Shown: positions 51,016 through 59,985 of the stretch, piece by piece | Numbering within the stretch: position 1 is the stretch's first letter | Layout of the letters: each line of letters opens with the position of its first letter | Assembly: GCF_000708715.2 (NCBI RefSeq) | Contig: NZ_JENB01000026.1 | Coordinates: 20,577 to 84,576 of the forward strand | Origin: Pseudomonas putida W15Oct28 | GTDB lineage: Bacteria > Pseudomonadota > Gammaproteobacteria > Pseudomonadales > Pseudomonadaceae | Length of the DNA: 64,000 bases | Direction of reading: 5' to 3' | Made by a program: the position numbers and the translations under genes | Notes under the pieces: generated by a model | What the model saw: only the letters and a program-made list of their open reading frames with translations | What the model was told of the DNA's origin: nothing | Databases searched by the model: none

Positions 51016-51717
51016 ATGTCCGCCTGCCAGACGCCCCTGATCGTAGCCCTGGATTTCCCTACCCGTGAGGCCGCCCTGAAGCTGGCTGACCAGCTAGACC
51101 CCGCGCTGTGCCGGGTGAAGGTTGGCAAGGAGCTGTTCACCAGCAGCGCTTCGGGCATTGTCGAAACCCTGTGTGACAAGGGCTTCGAAGTGTTCCTGGA
51201 CCTCAAGTTCCACGACATCCCCAACACCACGGCCATGGCAGTGAAGGCTGCCGCCGAGATGGGTGTGTGGATGGTGAACGTGCATTGCTCCGGTGGCCTG
51301 CGCATGATGGCCGCCTGCCGTGAAGTGCTGGACAAGCGCAGCGGCCCGCAGCCATTGCTGATTGGCGTGACCGTGCTCACCAGCATGGAGCGTGAAGACC
51401 TGGCCGGCATCGGCCTGGACGTCGACCCGCAAGAGCAGGTGCTGCGCCTGGCAGCGCTGGCACAGAAGGCGGGCATGGACGGTTTGGTGTGCTCGGCGCT
51501 GGAGGCCCCGGCGTTGAAGGCGGCGCACCCGTCGCTGCAACTGGTAACCCCGGGCATTCGCCCGGCGGGCAGCGCGCAGGACGACCAGCGCCGTATCCTC
51601 ACCCCGCGCCAGGCGCTGGATGCGGGTTCGGATTACCTGGTGATCGGCCGGCCGATCAGCCAGGCCGCAGACCCGGCGCAGGCGTTGGCTGCTGTGGTGG
51701 CGGAAATCCGTGGCTAA
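51016..51717 (+). CDS. pyrF: orotidine 5'-phosphate decarboxylase
   Basis: PyrF makes UMP from OMP. The 233-residue TIM-barrel enzyme has LIVALDFPTREAALKLADQL, the catalytic DxKxxD set in FLDLKFHDIPNT, and the phosphate-binding VTPGIRPAGSAQDDQRR and YLVIGRPISQA near the C terminus. A strong terminator lies 16 bases past the stop. Confidence 0.97.
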   Translation: MSACQTPLIVALDFPTREAALKLADQLDPALCRVKVGKELFTSSASGIVETLCDKGFEVFLDLKFHDIPNTTAMAVKAAAEMGVWMVNVHCSGGLRMMAACREVLDKRSGPQPLLIGVTVLTSMEREDLAGIGLDVDPQEQVLRLAALAQKAGMDGLVCSALEAPALKAAHPSLQLVTPGIRPAGSAQDDQRRILTPRQALDAGSDYLVIGRPISQAADPAQALAAVVAEIRG

Positions 51718-51733
51718 ATAGCCCGCGTTAATG

Positions 51734-51766
51734 AAAAAGGCCAGCACGAGCGTGCTGGCCTTTTTT
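51734..51766 (+). terminator. rho-independent terminator of pyrF
   Basis: A perfect stem ggccagcacg/cgtgctggcc is flanked by A5 and T6. It may also serve the convergent acyltransferase gene that ends at 51814. Confidence 0.92.
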
Positions 51767-51813
51767 ATTTCCGCCTGCATGTTCGCAGAATACGCACAGT
51801 GCGACTGCTGAGG

Positions 51814-52839
51814 TCAGATCACGGCGCGCACCGGCTTGAGCAGCCTGATCAGGTAGATCGGTAGTAATGTCAGCACGAACACAGCCACCGCCAGTAACGG
51901 TATCAACCACGCCAGCGAGTGCCCCTCGATCAGCGGGCCGTAGAAGATACTGGCCCTGTTCATGACGAAAACGTGCAGGCAGTACAGGCCCAACGTGCAA
52001 CCAGACAGCTCGGCCAGCAGCTTGCTGTGCCGTACCAGTTGCCCGCCCAGTGCAAGCAGCAGGCGGAAGGCGAAGATGGCGGCCAGTACCACCAACGGGG
52101 ATACGTAGGAATAGAAAATCTGGCTGGGCTCGCCTTGCTGCATGGACATGGTGTGTGTGGCGGCGGCGGTCAGGGCGCCGGTAATGGCGAAGCCGCCAAG
52201 GTTTACCCAAGGGTTGCCAGGGCCGTGCTGCCGAATCTGTTCGTAGACGTAAGCCCCGAGGAATGCATAACCCGCAAACCCCACGAACGAAAACAACTCA
52301 TAAGTATGGACCATGCTCGCCAGTGCAGGGCTGAACTGTGCGGCGGTGGGCAGCAGGCAGCTGATTACCAGCCATAGGCTCAGGAACACCCGCTTCTCTT
52401 GCAGCCCGCAGTGTTGGTTGACCTTGGCCATGAACGGCATGAACAGGTAGATGCCGATGATCGCGTACAGGTACCAGAGGTGGTAGTAGACAGGGCCGTG
52501 AAGCATCGCCACTGTCGCTTGCCACAAGCTGCCATGCCCGACGCCCATGGTGTCCCGCCATAGTGCATAGAACACTGACCAGAACATTAGCGGCGGTAGT
52601 ATGCGCAAGAAGCGCTTCTGGTAGAACGTGATTGCACCCTCTGTTCGGTTCAACAACAGGGCACCGGACAGCATCAGGAACAGCGGGACGCATGACCTGA
52701 CCAAGGAGTTGTAGATGTTGGAGGACATCCAGTTGTCATCCAGTTGGATCGCCCCGGCTGATGCGATGTGAAGAAGTACCACCATGAAGCAGGCGGCGAG
52801 CCTGCAAAAGTCGAGTCCGGCATTCAAGCGTTGCTGCAT
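51814..52839 (-). CDS. acyltransferase family 3 (WecH-like)
   Basis: This 341-residue polytopic protein starts with LDFCRLAACFMVVLLHIASA, has SCVPLFLMLSGALLLNR and FYQKRFLRILPPLMFWSVFY, and ends with membrane helices. The layout matches WecH, which O-acetylates enterobacterial common antigen, but there is no direct evidence for substrate. It is convergent with pyrF and has codon use similar to the surrounding backbone. Confidence 0.85.
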   Translation of the reverse strand: MQQRLNAGLDFCRLAACFMVVLLHIASAGAIQLDDNWMSSNIYNSLVRSCVPLFLMLSGALLLNRTEGAITFYQKRFLRILPPLMFWSVFYALWRDTMGVGHGSLWQATVAMLHGPVYYHLWYLYAIIGIYLFMPFMAKVNQHCGLQEKRVFLSLWLVISCLLPTAAQFSPALASMVHTYELFSFVGFAGYAFLGAYVYEQIRQHGPGNPWVNLGGFAITGALTAAATHTMSMQQGEPSQIFYSYVSPLVVLAAIFAFRLLLALGGQLVRHSKLLAELSGCTLGLYCLHVFVMNRASIFYGPLIEGHSLAWLIPLLAVAVFVLTLLPIYLIRLLKPVRAVI

Positions 52840-53001
52840 CGGTTGCCCACCTTGTCGCTACCTTGCGTAATGGGTGTTTGTCGATGCCTGAATGTACGGT
52901 GGAAGGGGAAAACTGCAAGCGGCGAAAGTGCCACAAAAAGGGCTGGCGCTCGATTTCAGGACCTACGCCGCGCCTCAGAGGGCGGCGCAGGCCTACAGGG
53001 T

Positions 53002-54003
53002 TTAAACCTTCAGCACCAATTTGCCAAAATTCTCCCCACTGAACAGCTTCAGCAAGGTCTCGGGGAACGTTTCCAGCCCCTCCACCACATCTTCCTTGCT
53101 CTTCACCTGCCCACTGGCCAGCCACCCGGCAATCTCCAGCGCGGCCTTGCCGTAGTCCTTGGCATGGTCCATCACCACAAACCCTTCCATGCGCGCACGG
53201 TTCACCAGCAGCGACAGGTAGTTGGCCGGGCCTTTCACCGCTTCCTTGTTGTTGTACTGGCTGATCGCGCCGCAAATCACGATGCGGGCCTTGTAGTTGA
53301 TGCGTGTCAGCACGGCATCGAGGATATCGCCGCCGACGTTGTCGAAGTACACGTCCACGCCTTTGGGGCATTCGCGCTTCAGGCCGGCCAGCACGTCTTC
53401 GGCCTTGTAGTCGATCACCCCGTCAAAGCCCAGTTCGTCTTTCAGGTACTGGCACTTCTCGGCGCCGCCGGCAATGCCGACCACGCGACAGCCTTTGACC
53501 TTGGCAATTTGCCCGACAATGCTGCCCACCGCACCAGCCGCGCCGGAGATGACCACGGTTTCGCCGGCCTTGGGCTGGCCAACTTCCAGCAGGGCGAAGT
53601 AGGCGGTCATGCCGGTCATGCCCAGTGCCGACAGGTAGCGGGGCAGGGGCGCCAGGTTGGGGTCGATCTTGTGTAGGCCCTGGGGCTCGCCGGTGAAGTA
53701 GTCCTGCACGCCAAGGGCGCCGCTGACGTGGTCGCCCGGTTTGAATGCCGGGTGGTTGGAGGCAACCACTTCGCCCACGCCGAGGGCCCGCATTACCTGG
53801 CCCAGGGCGACGGGTGGGATGTAGGACTTGCCTTCGTTCATCCAGCCGCGCATCGCCGGGTCCAGCGACAGGTACAGGTTGCGCACCAGCACCTGGCCTT
53901 CGCCGGGTTGTTCGGCAGGCACACTTTCGAAGGTGAAGTCGTCACGGCGCACGGCGCCGACCGGGCGTTTGGCGAGCAGGAAGCGGCGGTTGGTCTGGGT
54001 CAT
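53002..54003 (-). CDS. zinc-independent MDR oxidoreductase (CurA-like)
   Basis: This 333-residue protein belongs to the leukotriene B4 dehydrogenase/CurA branch of the medium-chain reductases. It starts TQTNRRFLLAKRPVGAVRRD, has the NADP site VVISGAAGAVGSIVGQIAKV and VVGIAGGAEKCQYLKDELGF, and VDVYFDNVGGDILDAVL. Family members reduce alpha,beta-unsaturated ketones with NADPH. The natural substrate is unknown. Confidence 0.92.
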   Translation of the reverse strand: MTQTNRRFLLAKRPVGAVRRDDFTFESVPAEQPGEGQVLVRNLYLSLDPAMRGWMNEGKSYIPPVALGQVMRALGVGEVVASNHPAFKPGDHVSGALGVQDYFTGEPQGLHKIDPNLAPLPRYLSALGMTGMTAYFALLEVGQPKAGETVVISGAAGAVGSIVGQIAKVKGCRVVGIAGGAEKCQYLKDELGFDGVIDYKAEDVLAGLKRECPKGVDVYFDNVGGDILDAVLTRINYKARIVICGAISQYNNKEAVKGPANYLSLLVNRARMEGFVVMDHAKDYGKAALEIAGWLASGQVKSKEDVVEGLETFPETLLKLFSGENFGKLVLKV

Positions 54004-54177
54004 GGCAGGTCCTTGGAGGCAGTGGAAGATGACAGGCGTTCAATCTACCTTGTTGATGTAGGTAGGTCCTTAACATCACTGACAAGCATGGTAGCCCAAC
54101 CGTTGGTGTGATGATGCTGCCAGGCCAGACGGTGGCTGACTATGCTCTGAACCCCACCATCCCCTCAGGAGCACGCA

Positions 54178-54939
54178 ATGAGCATGACCTTTTCCGGCCA
54201 GGTAGCGCTGGTCACCGGCGGCGCTGCCGGCATTGGCCGGGCAACGGCCCTGGCGTTCGCCCGTGAGGGCCTGAAGGTGGTAGTGGCCGATCTCGACCCG
54301 CTTGGCGGCGAGGCCACCGTGGCGCAGATTCACGCCGCCGGCGGCCAGGCGTTGTACATCGCTTGTGACGTTACCCGCGACGCTGAGGTGCGCCAGTTGC
54401 ACGAGCGCCTGATCGCCGCTTACGGCCGGCTTGACTACGCCTACAACAACGCAGGTATCGAGATAGAGCAAAACCGTCTGGCTGAAGGCAGCGAGGCGGA
54501 GTTCGATGCCATCATGGGTGTGAACGTGAAGGGCGTGTGGCTGTGCATGAAGTACCAATTGCCCTTGCTGCTGGCCCAAGGCGGTGGGGTGATCGTCAAT
54601 ACCGCGTCGGTGGCGGGGCTGGGGGCAGCGCCGAAGATGAGTATCTACAGTGCCTCCAAGCATGCGGTGATCGGCCTGACCAAGTCGGCTGCCATCGAGT
54701 ACGCCAAGAAGGGTATCCGCGTGAATGCCGTATGCCCGGCGGTGATCGACACCGACATGTTCCGCCGTGCCTACGAGGCCGACCCACGCAAGGCCGAATT
54801 CGCCGCCGCCATGCACCCGGTGGGGCGCATTGGCAAGGTCGAGGAAATCGCCAGCGCCGTGCTCTACCTGTGCAGCGACGGCGCGGCGTTCACCACCGGG
54901 CATTGCTTGACGGTGGACGGCGGGGCCACGGCGATCTGA
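54178..54939 (+). CDS. short-chain dehydrogenase/reductase
   Basis: This 253-residue classical SDR has VALVTGGAAGIGRATALAFA, the DxxD-type segment LKVVVADLDPLGGEA, NNAGIE, the serine in VNTASVAGLGAAPKMSIY, the YSASKHAVIGLTKSA catalytic YxxxK and a C-terminal CLTVDGGATAI. It starts after a GGAG site. The substrate is unknown. Confidence 0.93.
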   Translation: MSMTFSGQVALVTGGAAGIGRATALAFAREGLKVVVADLDPLGGEATVAQIHAAGGQALYIACDVTRDAEVRQLHERLIAAYGRLDYAYNNAGIEIEQNRLAEGSEAEFDAIMGVNVKGVWLCMKYQLPLLLAQGGGVIVNTASVAGLGAAPKMSIYSASKHAVIGLTKSAAIEYAKKGIRVNAVCPAVIDTDMFRRAYEADPRKAEFAAAMHPVGRIGKVEEIASAVLYLCSDGAAFTTGHCLTVDGGATAI

Positions 54940-54947
54940 GCCGATAG

Positions 54948-55038
54948 CCTTCTTCGCGGGCGCGCCCCCCCACAAGTACCCGCTGGCATCAGGTCTTGTG
55001 ATATTCCTGTGGGAGCGGGCAAGCCCGCGAAGAGGCCC
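54948..55038. repeat. REP pair overlapping the 3' end of a coding region
   Basis: Inverted REP copies (cttcttcgcgggcgcgcccc and ctgtgggagcgggcaagccc) lie between the SDR and MFS genes. The right copy is read through by the last codons of the MFS gene. Confidence 0.88.
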
Positions 55039-56164
55039 TGGCGGACCACCACAAGGCCAGCCCAACCGCTGCGCATCCCACCACCAACACCCCACCAAAC
55101 GCCAGCAAAGCCAGCTGTGACCCCAACCGGTCACTCAACAACCCGGTAAAGATCACCGGCAAGCTGAACCCCAGGTACGCCAGCAAAAAGAACCCGGCGC
55201 TGGCCCGTGTCTTCTCGTTGCCGGCCAGCTGGTTCACCGCCGCCAGCCCACCCAGGTAGATAAACCCGTAGCACGCACTGCTGGCCGCCACCGCCCCCAG
55301 CAACACCGCACTCAGTTGCCCGCTGTCCGCACCCCAGGCCAGCACCGCATAGCTGCACGGCAGTATCAGCAGCCCTAGCAGCGTGGCCGTGCGGCTGCTC
55401 AGGCGCCGGGCCATCGGCTGGAACAACAGCCCGCAGCTGATGACGCAGAAGGTCGAGAACCCCGACCAGGCGCTAAGGCCATGTTGGCGCAGGATGCCCG
55501 GCAGCAAGGCGATCACCAGCCCCACGCAGGCCCATGCCAGCAAAATGGCCAGGCCATAGACCACGCTGCCACGCGGGTAGCAGGGCAGGCGCAGCATGGG
55601 GTTGCGCTGTGCCGGGCGCGGGTCGGGCAGGCGCCATACCAGCACGATGGCCAGGGCCGCCAACAGCAGTTGCAGATGGAAGCTGCCGGGGGTCAGGCTG
55701 GGACCGCGCAGCAGGAACAGGCTGGTCAATGCTGCGCCCAGGCCAAAGCCCAGCGAGGTGCTGGCGGTAACCCAGTTGGCCGCGCGAGTCGTGTGCTCGC
55801 CGCCCATCAGTTCGCTCATGTAGGCGGTGGCCGTGGCCGAAGCCAGGCCGGTGCCCAGGCCCAGGAACAGCCGGGCAAAGCCCAGGGTTTGCAGGCTGGG
55901 AGCCAGCAGCATCAGCACGGTAGCGACCATTGATAGGGCAAGTGCCGCCACAATCAGAGGCCGGCGCCCGACCCGGTCGGCCAGGCCGCCCAAGGCCAGC
56001 AGCACCGGCAGCACGCCCAGCACATAGCCGGAGAACGCCACCGCGGTGGCAGCGGCGCCCTGGCCGGAAAGGTCGGCGTAGGTGATGTACAGCGGGGCCT
56101 GCAGGTTGACGGCCAGGGTGATCAGGCAGAGGGCGAAGGCCAGACGGGCCGGGGCGGAAGGCAT
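54989..56164 (-). CDS. MFS transporter
   Basis: This 391-residue protein has about twelve membrane helices and the MFS A-motif LGGLADRVGRRPLIVAA between helices 2 and 3; FARLFLGLGTGLASATATAY is like the helix-4 region of drug exporters. The C-terminal residues (SSRACPLPQEYHKT) are encoded by a REP element, so the original stop was probably lost or the end was replaced. The substrate is unknown; drug or sugar efflux is possible. Confidence 0.88.
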   Translation of the reverse strand: MPSAPARLAFALCLITLAVNLQAPLYITYADLSGQGAAATAVAFSGYVLGVLPVLLALGGLADRVGRRPLIVAALALSMVATVLMLLAPSLQTLGFARLFLGLGTGLASATATAYMSELMGGEHTTRAANWVTASTSLGFGLGAALTSLFLLRGPSLTPGSFHLQLLLAALAIVLVWRLPDPRPAQRNPMLRLPCYPRGSVVYGLAILLAWACVGLVIALLPGILRQHGLSAWSGFSTFCVISCGLLFQPMARRLSSRTATLLGLLILPCSYAVLAWGADSGQLSAVLLGAVAASSACYGFIYLGGLAAVNQLAGNEKTRASAGFFLLAYLGFSLPVIFTGLLSDRLGSQLALLAFGGVLVVGCAAVGLALWWSARASSRACPLPQEYHKT

Positions 56165-56197
56165 GGGGAGGGGTCCTGGTTATGTAGTGGCTGTACC

Positions 56198-56275
56198 GGC
56201 CCTTTCGCGGGCGCGCCCGCTCCCACAGGTATTGCATGGTCCCTGTGGGAGCGGGCGTGCCCGCGAAAGGGCCGG
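56198..56275. repeat. REP pair
   Basis: Inverted REP copies (cctttcgcgggcgcgcccgc and ctgtgggagcgggcgtgccc) lie between the divergent MFS and MocR-type genes. No promoter motif stands out beside them. Confidence 0.9.
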
Positions 56276-56371
56276 GCCTGCCAACTCTGCAATCAGCTCA
56301 ATTCCCTCACCAGACACACCTACCGCCCATTTATGGTTAACTGTTCGCTCAAAATCAGCGAACACTCACCC

Positions 56372-57769
56372 ATGCACCTCCCCCTCGATCGCACCGGCCC
56401 CACCCCATTGGTGCAGCAACTCACCGACCACCTGCAAACCTGGATCGACCAGCAACGCCTGCGCCCCGGCGCACGCCTGCCATCGATCCGCGCGCTGGCC
56501 CGCAGCCAGGCGGTCAGCGCGTCGTGTGTGATCGAGGCCTATGACCGCCTGGTCGCCAGCGGCTGGCTGGAGGCCCGTCATGGCACCGGCTTTTTTGTCG
56601 CCGAGCGCAAGCCCGGGCTCGTGATGGACGACACGCAACCCTGGGGCGAGGCTGGCGACGGCGACTGGCGGCAGTTTCGCGAGGGCCATGACGAGTTGCT
56701 GAAGCTGGGCTGCGGCTGGCTGCCCAGCAGTTGGCGCGCCGCCACCGAGCTGGCCCAGTCGGTGCGGCAGGTGAGCCGCGGCAATCCGCAGGACCTGTTC
56801 GACTACTGCCCACCCTTGGGCCTGGCCAGCCTGCGCCAGCAATTGCACAAGCGCCTGGGGCAGCTGGGCATCGCTGCCGGCCCCGAGCACATCCTTACCA
56901 CCCACGGCGCCAGCCACGGTCTCGACCTGCTGGTGCGCACCCTGCTGCACCCAGGCGACACGGTATTGGTGGAAAACCCCGGTTACTACAACCTGTACAA
57001 CCTGCTGCGTCAGCACCAGGTGCACATGCTGCCGGTACCGCGTACCGCAGAGGGCCCGGACCTGGCCGCCGTCGAAACCCTGCTGGCCACGCACAAGCCG
57101 CGCTGCCTGTTCATCAACAGCCTTTACCAGAACCCTACCGGCACCAGCCTGACACCCAAAGTCGCCTACCGCCTGCTGGAGCTGGCCCGCGAGCACGACC
57201 TGCGCATAATCGAGGACGATATCTACGCCGACTTCCAGGAGGGGCCGGCCACCCGCCTGGCCACCCTCGACAGCGAGCAACGGGTAATCTACATGGCCAG
57301 CTTCTCGAAAACCCTCAGCAGTTCGCTGCGGGTCGGCTACTTGGTCGCCGACCCCGCGTTGCTGGCGCGTCTGGCCGAGCTGAAGATGGTCAGCGGTATC
57401 GGCACATCACGCTTTGCCGAGCAGGTGGTGGGGCAGATGCTCGCCAATGGCAGCTACCGCAAGACCGTGCAGCGCCTGCGCGTGCGCCTGGGCCAGCACA
57501 TGGCCAAGCTGCTCGGCCAGCTGGAGCAGACGGGTTGGCAGGTATTTTGTGAGCCCTGTGGCGGCATGTTCGTCTGGGCGCGGGTGCCAGGGCGGGATTT
57601 CGCCAGCCTTGAGCAGGTGGCGCGGGAGCATGCGGTGCTGCTTACCCCCGGCAGCGCATTCGATTATCAAGGTGCGCCCAGCAGCTGGCTGCGCATCAAT
57701 GTCGCCTACGGGCAGGATTCCCGCGCCCAGGCCTTCCTCCAGCATGCAGGGCGACCTCCGGCAATCTGA
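56372..57769 (+). CDS. MocR-family transcription regulator (GntR HTH plus aminotransferase domain)
   Basis: This 465-residue protein joins an N-terminal winged helix of the GntR type (PLVQQLTDHLQTWIDQQRLR, RLPSIRALARSQAVSASCVI) to a fold-type I aminotransferase domain with HPGDTVLVENPGYYNLYNLL, IIEDDIYADF and the PLP lysine in MASFSKTLSSSLRVGYLVA. Such proteins sense amines or PLP and usually control a divergent or neighbouring gene, here probably the MFS transporter at 54989-56164. The start at 56372 is chosen; an in-frame ATG at 56333 would add thirteen residues. Confidence 0.9.
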   Translation: MHLPLDRTGPTPLVQQLTDHLQTWIDQQRLRPGARLPSIRALARSQAVSASCVIEAYDRLVASGWLEARHGTGFFVAERKPGLVMDDTQPWGEAGDGDWRQFREGHDELLKLGCGWLPSSWRAATELAQSVRQVSRGNPQDLFDYCPPLGLASLRQQLHKRLGQLGIAAGPEHILTTHGASHGLDLLVRTLLHPGDTVLVENPGYYNLYNLLRQHQVHMLPVPRTAEGPDLAAVETLLATHKPRCLFINSLYQNPTGTSLTPKVAYRLLELAREHDLRIIEDDIYADFQEGPATRLATLDSEQRVIYMASFSKTLSSSLRVGYLVADPALLARLAELKMVSGIGTSRFAEQVVGQMLANGSYRKTVQRLRVRLGQHMAKLLGQLEQTGWQVFCEPCGGMFVWARVPGRDFASLEQVAREHAVLLTPGSAFDYQGAPSSWLRINVAYGQDSRAQAFLQHAGRPPAI

Positions 57770-57886
57770 AAACGACACGCTCATAGCTATTTGACACTAT
57801 TCTGACGCCAAGCCCTTGTTCATCGGCGGGCAACGTTGCCACCCTTGGCCTTCGGGATAACCTCGCAAGCAGAAGGGGAATCGGCG

Positions 57887-59827
57887 ATGGGCGCGAGCAA
57901 GCACAGTGTGCTGGCCAACCTGGGCATGGCCCGCAAACTCGGCCTGGGCTTTGCCTTGGTGCTGGTGCTGACCCTGGCGGTGGCGGCCATCGGCATCGCC
58001 GCGCTGCACAGCGTGGGCCAGCGCTTCGACAGTTTGCGCCAGCTGGCACAGTTCAATACCGACCTGCTGCGTTTGCGTCAGCATGAGCAGGCGTTTGCCC
58101 TGCGCTCCGACATCCAGCAGGCCGAGGCCTTGCGCAGCGGCCTGCAGGGCTTGGCCGAGCGCGCCCGTGGCCTGCCGGCGCTGGTGGCGGCCGAAACCGA
58201 TCTGGCTGCCTACGGCCAGGCGTTCGAGGCTTTTGTCGCGGCGGTGCAGGCCAAGGAGCTGGCGCTGGACATGGCCAGCTGGTCGGTGTCCAGCGTCGCC
58301 AATAACCTTGATGTGCTGCAGGCCGGCCTGGCTGACGACGGCGTATACACACTCAAGCAGTCCCAAGGTCAGCAGGGGGGCGAGTTTCTTGAGCAGGCTG
58401 CGCAGGTGGCGCAGGTGTCGCGGCTGATGTTGCAGGCCATGGACGAAGCGCGGGTGCGCCTGGAAAAAAGCCGCAAGGGCGAGGAGGGCGTAAACCAGGA
58501 GCGCATTGCCCAGACCGTGGAGGCCGCCAGCCTGGTTGGCCAGTTGCAGGGCGCGGTCAGTGATGCCGGTTACCAGAGCGTGCTGGGCGAGGTGGCGGGG
58601 CACATCGGCAGCTTCTCGGAAAAACTCAACGAATACACCGACCAGTTGGCCCGCGAGCAAGGGCTGAAAGCCCAGTTGCAGGCCAGTGCCGAGCAAGCTA
58701 CCGGGAGGGTCGACCAGGCCTACCTGGGGCAGGAGCAGGCCCTGCAGGGCGAACTGCAACGCAATGCCGTGGCCATTGCCCTGGCCACCGGCCTGGCGCT
58801 GCTGGTGGGTGTGCTGGCCGCCTGGCTGATCACTCGCGCGGTGGTCGGCCCGCTCAAGCATGTGATCGCCCGCGCCCAGCGCATTGCCGCTGGCGAGCTG
58901 GGCTTTGACGCCCAGGCACCGCGGCGTGACGAGGTGGGGCAGCTGATGCAGGCCATGCAGCAGATGGCCGCGGGCCTTTCGGGCATTGTCAGTGGCTTGC
59001 AGCAAGGCATCGAACAACTGGCGGGTAGCGCCCAGGCGTTGTCGGCTGTGACCGAGCAGACCAACCGTGAGGTGGGCAGCCAGAAGGAGGAAACAGAGCA
59101 GGTGGCCACCGCCATGCAGCAGATGACTGCCACCGTGCACGATGTGGCGCGCAATGCCGAGGAAGCGGCGCAGGCGGCCCAGGCGGCGGACGACAAGGTC
59201 GAGTCGGGGCAACAGGTGGTGCGCCAGAGCATGCAGCGCATCGAGCAGTTGGCGGCGGCGGCAGAAACCGCCAGCGCCGGCATCGACAGCCTCAGTGCCG
59301 AAATCCACACCATTGGCGACGTGCTGGAAGTGATCAAGAGCGTGGCCGAACAGACCAACTTGCTGGCGCTGAACGCCGCCATCGAGGCCGCCCGGGCTGG
59401 CGAGCAGGGGCGTGGTTTTGCCGTGGTGGCCGACGAGGTGCGTGCGTTGGCGCGGCGTACCCGGCAGTCTACCGAGCAGATCGAGGTGCTGGTTGTCAGC
59501 CTGCGCGGTAACGCGCAGCAGTCGGTGGCGCAGATTCGTGGCAGCACTGAACTGGTTCGCCTGGCAGTGAGTGATGCGCTGCAGACCGAAAGCGCGCTGG
59601 GCAGCATTGCTGCTGCGGTTTCATTGATTCAGCAGATGAACCAGCAGATTGCCGCGGCAGCCGAGCAACAGAGCTCGGTGGCGGAAGAGATCAGCCGCAG
59701 TGTCACGCAGATTCGCGGCAGTGCGGACCAGGCGGCGCTGGCGATGCAGGACAATGCCCGGTCGAGTGTGGAGCTGGCGCAGTTGGGCACCGACCTGAAG
59801 GGGATGGTGGGGCATTTCAGGTTGTGA
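57887..59827 (+). CDS. methyl-accepting chemotaxis protein
   Basis: This 646-residue chemoreceptor has a first membrane helix at about residues 20-42 (GFALVLVLTLAVAAIGIAAL), a large all-helical periplasmic domain of about 240 residues (helical bimodular/McpS-like size), a second helix near 300 (AVAIALATGLALLVGVLAAW), a HAMP domain (KHVIARAQRIAAGELGFDAQ) and the signalling tip VIKSVAEQTNLLALNAAIEA. McpS-type receptors in P. putida bind TCA-cycle acids, but the ligand here is unknown. The ATG at 57887 has an AAGGGG site. Confidence 0.93.
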   Translation: MGASKHSVLANLGMARKLGLGFALVLVLTLAVAAIGIAALHSVGQRFDSLRQLAQFNTDLLRLRQHEQAFALRSDIQQAEALRSGLQGLAERARGLPALVAAETDLAAYGQAFEAFVAAVQAKELALDMASWSVSSVANNLDVLQAGLADDGVYTLKQSQGQQGGEFLEQAAQVAQVSRLMLQAMDEARVRLEKSRKGEEGVNQERIAQTVEAASLVGQLQGAVSDAGYQSVLGEVAGHIGSFSEKLNEYTDQLAREQGLKAQLQASAEQATGRVDQAYLGQEQALQGELQRNAVAIALATGLALLVGVLAAWLITRAVVGPLKHVIARAQRIAAGELGFDAQAPRRDEVGQLMQAMQQMAAGLSGIVSGLQQGIEQLAGSAQALSAVTEQTNREVGSQKEETEQVATAMQQMTATVHDVARNAEEAAQAAQAADDKVESGQQVVRQSMQRIEQLAAAAETASAGIDSLSAEIHTIGDVLEVIKSVAEQTNLLALNAAIEAARAGEQGRGFAVVADEVRALARRTRQSTEQIEVLVVSLRGNAQQSVAQIRGSTELVRLAVSDALQTESALGSIAAAVSLIQQMNQQIAAAAEQQSSVAEEISRSVTQIRGSADQAALAMQDNARSSVELAQLGTDLKGMVGHFRL

Positions 59828-59851
59828 TTCAGCAGGCTTCGTGAATACGGC

Positions 59852-59972
59852 CTTTGTGGGAGCGGCCTTGTGTCGCGAAAGGGCCGCAAAGCGGCCCCAG
59901 GATATTGCAGGCGCCTTGAAATCGCCGGGACCGCTTTGCGGTCCTTTCGCGACACAAGGCCGCTCCCACATT
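59852..59972. repeat. REP pair of the gcgacacaagg variant
   Basis: tgtgggagcggccttgtgtc at about 59855 and gacacaaggccgctcccaca at about 59950 form a near perfect inverted pair, with inner inverted repeats around gggccgcaaagcggcccc. It lies between the convergent chemoreceptor and BenE genes. Confidence 0.92.
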
Positions 59973-59985
59973 TACCGCATCGCAC

